Assembly: GCA_030528665.1 (NCBI GenBank)
Contig: JAUMYK010000020.1
Span: forward strand, 5,885-19,099
Source of the DNA: a bacterium
GTDB lineage: Bacteria > Patescibacteria > JAEDAM01 > Absconditabacterales > Absconditicoccaceae
DNA: 13,215 nucleotides
Direction of reading: 5' to 3'
The position numbers and the translations under genes are program-made. This document shows positions 8,227 through 13,215 of this stretch, piece after piece. The notes beneath the pieces were generated by a model. It saw only the letters and a program-made list of their open reading frames with translations, was not told where the DNA came from and searched no databases. Each line of letters starts with the position of its first letter. The first letter of the stretch is position 1.

Positions 8227-8823
8227 ATGCTTATTCGCTCGCTACAATTTATTAAATCTGCATCCAAACTTGCAGAATGCCCCTCAATCCGTAAACCAGA
8301 AATCGCAGTGATTGGGAGATCAAATGTAGGGAAGTCCTCCCTCATCAACATGCTTATGAACCAAAATATCGCTAAATCCTCAGATAAACCAGGAAAAACG
8401 CAGCTTATCAATTATTTTCTTGTCAATGAAGAACGATATTTTGTGGACCTTCCAGGCTATGGATATGCAAAAGCAAGCTTGGAAAGTAGAAGAAAATGGA
8501 TCGATGAAACCTATCATTATTTTATAGAAAGAAAGCCATTCATCCTACTGCTAATTGATGGAAGTATTCCTCCACAAAAAATTGACCTCGAATTTATCAC
8601 AGCCCTTGCTGACGAAAAACTCTCTTTCGCTATTATCATCACAAAAACCGATAAAGCCAATCAAAAAACCCTCCATCACAACCTCAAACTCCTCAAACAA
8701 GCTATACAAAAAGAAATCTGATCCCTTCCTCCATTTCTCCTCTCCTCCTCAGTCAAAAAATCTGGCAAAGATCACATCCTCTCCCTCATCCAAGAACAGC
8801 TCCAAAATCATCATAATTCCTAA
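8227..8823 (+). CDS. engB: Ribosome-biogenesis GTPase EngB (YsxC/YihA family)
   Basis: 198 residues with one TGA-Gly (8719), the normal length for EngB, a cytoplasmic GTPase needed for late assembly of the large ribosomal subunit. Motifs in order: G1 GRSNVGKSS (30-38), G2 Thr in KPGKTQLINYF, G3 DLPGYG (74-79, the family's diagnostic form), G4 TKTD (139-142), G5 SSSVKKSGK near the C terminus. The standard code would stop before G5 and delete a nucleotide-binding element. The start is ATG 8227 (MLIRSLQFIKSA), since the upstream extension to 8146 would run through a terminator and promoter. Single-gene unit; no Shine-Dalgarno. Confidence 0.95.
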
Positions 8824-8875
8824 TCATTTTCAGCTTTAATCATTTTTAAATAGCTCAGTTCTCTTTGTGATAAAA

Positions 8876-8905
8876 GAAAAACTCCCCTCTAAAAACAAAG
8901 GAGAG
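8876..8905 (-). terminator. Intrinsic terminator of the minus-strand hypothetical gene
   Basis: On the minus strand CTCTCCT (8899-8905) pairs with AGGGGAG (8882-8888) with one G-U pair, followed by five T (8877-8881). It is 13 bases beyond the stop of the gene at 8918-9472. The plus strand has no T run after the hairpin, so engB may lack its own terminator. Confidence 0.7.
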
Positions 8906-8917
8906 CTTAGTGTAAAC

Positions 8918-9472
8918 TTATAAATACCTTTTAAAACTACTGGTTTGCTCAGCCAAATACAGCTGTGCAATGACAGGGTTTACAATAATTTTTCTAAATA
9001 CCCATTTCAAAAAAGCATCAGAATCTTCCTGACCTCGATACTTGAGCGGTATCTTACTCCAAACTCTAAAAAGCTTGTGCTTCTTGTTTTGGATAAGCTC
9101 GATTATCTCAGCTTCCTCCTCTTTTGGAGCAGAAGTTAAAATTTCTCGCTTCTCTTCTAGGGTAAGTCCGTAGGCTACCGGCTCCGTAACAAAATACGAG
9201 AGTTTGCCATCTACAATACGAATATTGCAGACTTTGGTAATTAAACTCTCTTGAGGCTTAATTTTATCCTTATAAAGATTGGCAAGACGCAGTCGAAATG
9301 CTTGCTCACGAGTAGCTTCATCACATTCCTGCGATAATCGTAACTCTTTGGAAATTGCCTTGCTATGCAAAGCCTCTAAAGATCGAAAATACTGTGTCTG
9401 TCTTGGATCTTGCATAATCAATCTAACAAAATCCACTTTACTCATTTTTTTTGTTTTTACTGGTGTTTCCAT
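8918..9472 (-). CDS. Hypothetical protein, 184 residues, unrecognised
   Basis: Clean frame from ATG (9472) to TAA (8918), with promoter boxes upstream and a terminator downstream, so a real single gene. The product is rich in charged residues, mostly predicted helix, with no signal peptide or membrane segment. A central strand-like portion (VCNIRIVDGKLSYFVTEP) separates an N-terminal helical part from a Glu/Lys-rich C-terminal part. It is the only gene in the window with no TGA codon, but it has only three glycines (GGC, GGA, GGT), so this is uninformative. No family is recognised. Confidence 0.8.
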   Translation of the reverse strand: METPVKTKKMSKVDFVRLIMQDPRQTQYFRSLEALHSKAISKELRLSQECDEATREQAFRLRLANLYKDKIKPQESLITKVCNIRIVDGKLSYFVTEPVAYGLTLEEKREILTSAPKEEEAEIIELIQNKKHKLFRVWSKIPLKYRGQEDSDAFLKWVFRKIIVNPVIAQLYLAEQTSSFKRYL

Positions 9473-9503
9473 TTGATTTTATTTTTTTGTTTCTACAAAA
9501 TAT

Positions 9504-9531
9504 ACTATACACTTTCTCATAAAAATTGCAA
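9504..9531 (-). promoter_or_regulatory. Probable promoter of the 8918-9472 gene
   Basis: On the minus strand TTGCAA (9526-9531), 16-base spacer, TATAGT (9504-9509). The predicted leader to ATG 9472 is about 25 bases. The -35 and spacing are the same as those proposed for miaB at 13071-13098. Confidence 0.55.
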
Positions 9532-9843
9532 GATGTTTTTACAATATTAATACTCTTGTCTACAAAGAAAAAAGCAAGAAAAAGCTGATTTCAGCAAGAG
9601 AGAAGATCGTAATTTCAAAGACATATTACAAAATCATTCCTCATCGGATATCTAAGATACACAAACAGCGAACACAAAGAAAAAACATAAGGAAAGAGTA
9701 CGGATCAACTCCACAAGAATAGTCTACCCCCTTAATACTTCTGCCTGAACAAAGTTGCTAGCTCTTCAAGTTTAAGGTTAAACTACAAACTTTTCAATCC
9801 AAATCTTTCAAGAAAACAAAAAGAAAAATCAGATTTTTTTTAC
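9532..9843. other. Intergenic region with one perfect palindrome, no gene seen
   Basis: About 310 AT-rich bases between the divergent genes at 8918-9472 and dnaJ, with stop codons in all useful frames. The notable element is AGTTTAAGGTTAAACT (9769-9784), a 7-bp inverted repeat with a 2-base centre, 60 bases upstream of the proposed dnaJ -35. It has the size and symmetry of a dimeric-repressor site. It is not the CIRCE heat-shock operator. Confidence 0.4.
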
Positions 9844-9871
9844 TTGTTTTTCTCCAGTAAATGCATATCAT
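9844..9871 (+). promoter_or_regulatory. Possible promoter of dnaJ
   Basis: TTGTTT (9844-9849), 16-base spacer, TATCAT (9866-9871), predicting a leader of about 38 bases to ATG 9916. No CIRCE-type inverted repeat is seen nearby. Confidence 0.4.
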
Positions 9872-9915
9872 CACTTAAACGCTTTAGGTGCTATTTATTT
9901 ATTGTATGGAAAAAT

Positions 9916-10965
9916 ATGGATTTTGACCCAAAAAAGAATTATTATGATATTTTAGGAGTAAGTGAAGATGCGAGTGCAGATGAGATCAAAAAGGTCTTTA
10001 GAAAAGCAGCTGTAAAACACCATCCTGACCGCGGAGGCTCCAAAGAAAAATTCCAAGAAGTCAATGAAGCCTATCAAGTCCTCTCTGATGATCAAAAACG
10101 CCAACAATATGATGCCTATAGAAAAGGAGGATTCGGAGCTGGAGGATTTGATTTCTGAGGATTTTGAGGAGCAGGAGCTGCACAGTTCGATTTTGGAGAT
10201 ATTGGAGACCTCTTATGAGGAATGTTCGGAGGAGGATTTGGAGGCTCAAGAGCGAGAAGAAAAACCAAAGGAGACGATCTAGAAAAATATATTGAAATCA
10301 GTTTTGAAGAAGCATTTCTTGGGGTAACCAAAAAAATTTCCTATACCAGAGAAATCAAAATAGAAGATATAACAGAAGAAAACTGTCCTCACTGTCAGGG
10401 AACTGGACATGTCACTCAACAAGTGCAGTCCTTTATGGGAGTGATCCAAACCCAAGCAGCCTGCCCACAGTGTAGAGGAAGTGGTAAACTCTATAAAAAA
10501 GATGGAAAACTGCTTGAAAACGGAGGACTCCAAGCCCACAAAGAAATCCTCGAACTCAACATTCCTGCTGGCATCAAATCAGAGTCCTATCTCAAATATA
10601 CTGGAAAAGGGAGTGAAGCCCTTGGCGACCTCCCTCCAGGCGACCTCTATATCAAAATCATCGTCTCCGACTCCAGCAAATATCAGAGGAAAGGCGATGA
10701 TCTCTATGTCAAAGCTGAGGTCAACATCTTTGATATGGTACTTGGTGGCACAGTAGAGGTTCCTCATCCAGAGGGGAAAACCAGTGTTAAAATTCCCAAA
10801 GGCACCCAAATCGGACAAAAAGTCAGAGTCGCTGGCAAAGGATTTGGAGAAAAAGGACTTTTCAAAAGCAAAGGAGATATGATCATCGAACTTCAGGTTC
10901 ATATTCCCAAAAAACTTTCAAAAGAACAAGAAAAACTCTGGAAACAGCTCCAAAACAGCTCATAA
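9916..10965 (+). CDS. dnaJ: Chaperone DnaJ with a reduced, two-motif zinc region
   Basis: Three TGA (10156, 10165, 10216) read as Gly, all in the Gly/Phe-rich region, join the J domain to the rest, giving 349 residues. DnaJ delivers unfolded clients to DnaK and stimulates its ATPase. J domain about 8-68 with the catalytic HPD at 36-38; G/F region about 74-113; substrate-binding beta domains after about 195 ([20 protein letters not shown]). Canonical DnaJ has four CxxCxGxG motifs; here only two exist, C157..C160 and C183..C186. By spacing and flanks they match motifs II and III, which make zinc centre II. Motif I is replaced by IEDITEEN and motif IV by a Cys-free [11 protein letters not shown]. 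The start is ATG 9916; earlier in-frame codons give no J-domain homology. No grpE or dnaK is adjacent. Confidence 0.94.
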
Positions 10966-11045
10966 CCACACACATTCCTCACATATTCCACTTCTAGACC
11001 AAGTCCGAAATAACGAAACTTTTGTCATCCTGCCTATTCTCAACA

Positions 11046-11072
11046 GTCATCCTGAACTTGTTTCAGGATCTT
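11046..11072 (-). repeat. Dispersed hairpin repeat (CTGA type)
   Basis: TCCTGAA (11050-11056) pairs with TTCAGGA (11062-11068) around CTTGT. Read on the plus strand it aligns with the reverse complement of the CCGG-type repeats: shared GTCAT at the left, ACTTG in the centre and ATC at the right. The stem differs by paired changes. A half unit beginning gtcatcctgcc lies at about 11025. Confidence 0.7.
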
Positions 11073-11084
11073 AGCAATCAAATA

Positions 11085-11156
11085 GGAGATTCCGGATCAA
11101 GTCCGGAATGACGAGGAGATCAAGTCCAGAATGACAAGAAAGATCAAGTCCATAAT
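11085..11156 (+). repeat. Three-unit hairpin-repeat cluster, left copy
   Basis: Unit 1 (11085-11112) is the perfect ATTCCGGA/TCCGGAAT hairpin. Units 2 (11113-11135) and 3 (11136-11156) are shortened derivatives, each with caagtcc. The same three units in the same order recur at 11423-11495, offset by exactly 338 bases. Confidence 0.85.
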
Positions 11157-11320
11157 AAAAAAAACGCTCCAGTACCAGCAAGTTCCGTAGGCTCCCTTGA
11201 AAGCAAGACTAAACTCCAGCGAACGACCCCGGAACCCACGAAGTGGGAGGGAGTGAGCTTCCCTAAATTATCCTCGATAAACAGGTTTACTTACTTGCAC
11301 TACTGGAGCTAGACTTTTTT
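11157..11320. ncRNA. Candidate rod-like structured RNA, 6S-like in outline
   Basis: A 9-bp closing stem GCTCCAGTA (11166-11174) with TACTGGAGC (11301-11309) is continued after a small internal loop by GCAAGT with ACTTGC. Large unpaired strands follow, and then an apical arm with CCCAC-GAA-GTGGG. Read on the minus strand the closing stem is followed by one G and eight T (11157-11164), a terminator-like end; the plus strand has T6 at 11315-11320 after a 5-base gap. The rod with a central bubble recalls 6S RNA, and on the minus strand a CTTG-CTTT-CAAG hairpin lies in the 3' bubble strand. No conserved sequence proves it. Not tmRNA, RNase P or SRP RNA by their conserved motifs. Strand undecided, minus slightly favoured. 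Confidence 0.42.
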
Positions 11321-11413
11321 GCTGGATCCTGTCCCGCACAAAGTTGCGGGATTTTGGGGCAATGCCAAAAAGTGAGTCGGGTGGTCTAAGGAGGGTGAAA
11401 CGCCTCCTTTAAA
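11310..11413. other. Series of strong hairpins next to the RNA candidate
   Basis: Three perfect stems in a row: TCCCGCA/TGCGGGA (11332-11351), TTTTGG/CCAAAA (11352-11370) and AAGGAGG/CCTCCTT (11388-11409). The first two are enclosed by TAGAC (11310-11314) with GTCTA (11384-11388). There is no open frame of note. It may be part of the same RNA as 11157-11320 or a separate structured leader; the last hairpin has only a short T run and would be a weak terminator. Confidence 0.45.
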
Positions 11414-11422
11414 ATACTAAGG

Positions 11423-11495
11423 AGAGATTCCGGATCAAGTCCGGAATGACGAGGAGATCAAGTCCGGAATAACAAGAAATACAAGTCCAGCATTA
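11423..11495 (+). repeat. Three-unit hairpin-repeat cluster, right copy
   Basis: Direct repeat of 11085-11156: perfect hairpin unit (11423-11450; arms 11427-11434 and 11440-11447), then two shortened units. The first unit is essentially identical between the two clusters; the third has diverged most. Confidence 0.85.
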
Positions 11496-11514
11496 CTCCG
11501 AACCACAAGTTTTA

Positions 11515-11551
11515 AAAAACAGAAAAGAAGCCTGATCTAAAGACTTCTTTT
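11515..11551 (-). terminator. Intrinsic terminator of miaB (possibly bidirectional)
   Basis: AAAAGAAG (11523-11530) pairs with CTTCTTTT (11544-11551). On the minus strand it lies 24 bases past the miaB stop and is followed by a T-rich tail (complement of 11514-11519). On the plus strand T8-T9 follows, so it could also stop rightward transcripts from the RNA locus. Confidence 0.65.
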
Positions 11552-11574
11552 TTTTCACTTATATACAAGACCGA

Positions 11575-13038
11575 CTACAACAGCTCCCCTTCCAATTTAA
11601 AGACTACCCCATCTACAATACGAACAGGAACAAGCATTCAGATTTCTAAGTCTTTTGTCTTTTCAGAAGACTGTACTACAATTTGCTTCATATTATCGGT
11701 ATATCCATAGAGATCTCCATTTTCAGCGATTTCATTGATGATCATTGTTCTTTCGAGTCAGATTTCTTTTTGATTATTTTCTTTAGAAATCTGATGAAGA
11801 AGCTCATTGAGTTGAGACCACCTCTGATGTTTAATCTCATAAGGGATATCATCCGGATATTTTCTATCTGCAAAAGTCCCAGGACGATTACTATAAATCC
11901 CCATATAAATCATATCAAAACGACCATACTCAGTCAATTTTAAAGTTTGCTGCAAATCCTCTTCCGTTTCCCCTGGAAAGCCCAAAATAATATCGGTAGT
12001 AATAGAAATCGGTCTCTTCAAAGCCCTAATCTTGTCAATAAACGCATAACACTGCTCTGCACTATATCCACGAAACATTTTCTTTAAAACAGCTGTTGAA
12101 CCTGATTGAAAAGGAATATGAATATGAGGACAGAGCTTTGCTTCATGTTCATGCAAAGCAAGCAGCTCATCAGAATAGTAGGTAGGATAAGGAGAAGTAT
12201 ATCTCAGCCGTTCTAAGCCCTCAAGCTTCAAAATTTCCTTCACAATCGTAAGAAATTCTGGATGTTTATTAACAATCTGCCCCAAAAGCACAATTTCTTT
12301 CACCCCATGAGCAAGATGAACCTTCGCCTCATTAACGATCTGTTCTACAGGAAACCATTTCTCCAGCCCCCTAGCAAACGGAACAATACAATAGGCGCAA
12401 AACTGATTACATCCTGTAGCTATCGGAATATAGGCAGTCTTATTATGTGCATTCATACTGGAATTAACCTCAGGCACAATAGTAGAATACTCGTTCGTCA
12501 GTTCTTTATCATATTGCACTTCATAGCCTAATCTCTGCATCATCAGAGGCAAAAATCCAGTGTCATCAATACGGAAAAAAAGTTCAATATTTTTCCATTT
12601 TTGTGAAAGGTTATGAAAAAGCGGATTGAAAGCGTGATTGATTCCCACAATATCGCTCGTGTCAGCTTTTTTGAGTTCGTTGATTTCTTCAGAAGTGAGT
12701 CCAATAATTCTTGGCTCTTTGGTCAAAACGACCCCAGAAAAATTTCCTGTTTTGAGCTGTTCAGGAAGCTTTTCAGCAGTAGATACTTTTTGATTTCTCA
12801 TATTATGCTGAATCATACATCCAGTAATCCATACCTTCTTATCTAGAGGAATCTCCTTGAGCCTTCCCGTTACCTTATCCTCAGATTTTTGACGAACTGA
12901 GCAAGTATCAAAAATTACAATATCTGCCTCATCTACTGTCTCTACTGGTATAAATCCACAATTTTTCAAAACAGATTTAATTCTGGCAGTATCAGAATAG
13001 TTCATCTGACATCCCAAAGTAATCACCATAAATTTCAT
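11575..13038 (-). CDS. miaB: MiaB-type tRNA methylthiotransferase (radical SAM, TRAM)
   Basis: Two TGA (11758-11760, 11638-11640 on the complement) read as Gly extend the frame to TAG at 11575, giving 487 residues. MiaB adds the 2-methylthio group to i6A37 of tRNAs reading codons that start with U. The N-terminal methylthiotransferase domain has the three auxiliary-cluster cysteines C10 (LGCQMNYSD), C46 (DTCSVR) and C74 (TGCM). The radical-SAM cluster is C210-N-Q-F-C214-A-Y-C217. The C-terminal TRAM domain (about 422-487, with GYTDN and the final LEGELL) exists only when both TGA are sense codons. The stretch between C74 and C210 is about 60 residues longer than usual. MiaB is preferred over MtaB/RimO by the LGCQMN start, but subfamily choice is by eye. 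Single-gene unit. Confidence 0.9.
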
Positions 13039-13070
13039 ATATATCTTGGTCGAAACTAAATCAAAAAGTG

Positions 13071-13098
13071 ATGATAGCTATTTCCTCAACAATTGCAA
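13071..13098 (-). promoter_or_regulatory. Probable promoter of miaB
   Basis: On the minus strand TTGCAA (13093-13098), 16-base spacer, TATCAT (13071-13076). The predicted leader to ATG 13038 is about 27 bases without a Shine-Dalgarno. The remaining bases to the right edge (13099-13215) show no gene. Confidence 0.55.
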
Positions 13099-13215
13099 AA
13101 AGAAAAATCCTGAAGAAAATTTAAATTCAAAAGGAACCATTAAGTAATAAGAGAGATGAGAGTTTAAATCTCAAGAAAAATTAGCCATACCAGTGAATAC
13201 TAAGAAAAGAAGCAA

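Noticed and set aside
9532..9843. Small gene between the hypothetical gene and dnaJ
   Set aside because: Under code 25 all candidate frames are broken by TAA/TAG within a few dozen codons, and none has a plausible start.
9844..9915. Longer N terminus for DnaJ
   Set aside because: The extra residues do not resemble DnaJ, and they overlap the likely promoter; ATG 9916 gives the normal [13 protein letters not shown] beginning.
11157..11413. tmRNA, RNase P RNA, SRP RNA or tRNA in the intergenic region
   Set aside because: No T-loop GGTTCRA sequence, no RNase P GAGGAAAGTCC core and no SRP apical motif were found on either strand; only a generic rod-like fold remains.
11085..11495. CRISPR array
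   Set aside because: Units are of unequal, decaying length with no regular spacers, only two clusters exist, and no cas gene is present.

Overview
The window reads sensibly only if TGA is a glycine codon (genetic code 25). Under the standard code most genes break into pieces. With UGA=Gly they join into nine full-length genes, which together contain 33 in-frame TGA codons and stop only at TAA (7) or TAG (2). The proof is internal: near-identical repeats of the first gene have TGA where sister repeats have GGA, and TGA falls on invariant glycines of Dtd, DnaJ and EngB. This code is known from Candidatus Absconditabacteria (SR1) and Gracilibacteria (BD1-5). The window does not tell the two apart. 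The DNA is AT-rich, and none of the eight visible start codons has a clear Shine-Dalgarno sequence.

Layout. 1-1998 (+): 3' part of a large cysteine-rich tandem-repeat protein ending in a thrombospondin type-3 calcium repeat. 2099-3517 (-): peptidoglycan-binding-like protein with a long charged helical region, convergent with the first gene across a shared terminator. 3725-5687 (+): a two-gene operon of D-aminoacyl-tRNA deacylase (dtd) and an exported seven-helix membrane protein of the inactive-transglutaminase type, ended by a terminator overlapping the stop codon. 5688-6202: intergenic region full of palindromic and direct repeats. 6203-8104 (+): exported protein with about six S-layer-homology (SLH) units. 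8227-8823 (+): ribosome-assembly GTPase EngB. 8918-9472 (-): unrecognised small protein. 9916-10965 (+): DnaJ with half of the usual zinc region. 10966-11574: intergenic region with hairpin repeats and a structured-RNA candidate framed by direct repeats. 11575-13038 (-): MiaB-type tRNA methylthiotransferase.

The genes fall into two groups. One is envelope/surface: Cys-rich repeat protein, peptidoglycan-binding-like protein, seven-helix protein and SLH protein. The other is translation and protein quality control: Dtd, EngB, DnaJ and MiaB. No phage, transposase, CRISPR or tRNA gene was seen. The most unusual features are the recoding record written inside tandem repeats, the DnaJ lacking zinc centre I, the repeat-framed RNA locus at 11085-11495, and a hairpin repeat family whose stems show compensatory changes.
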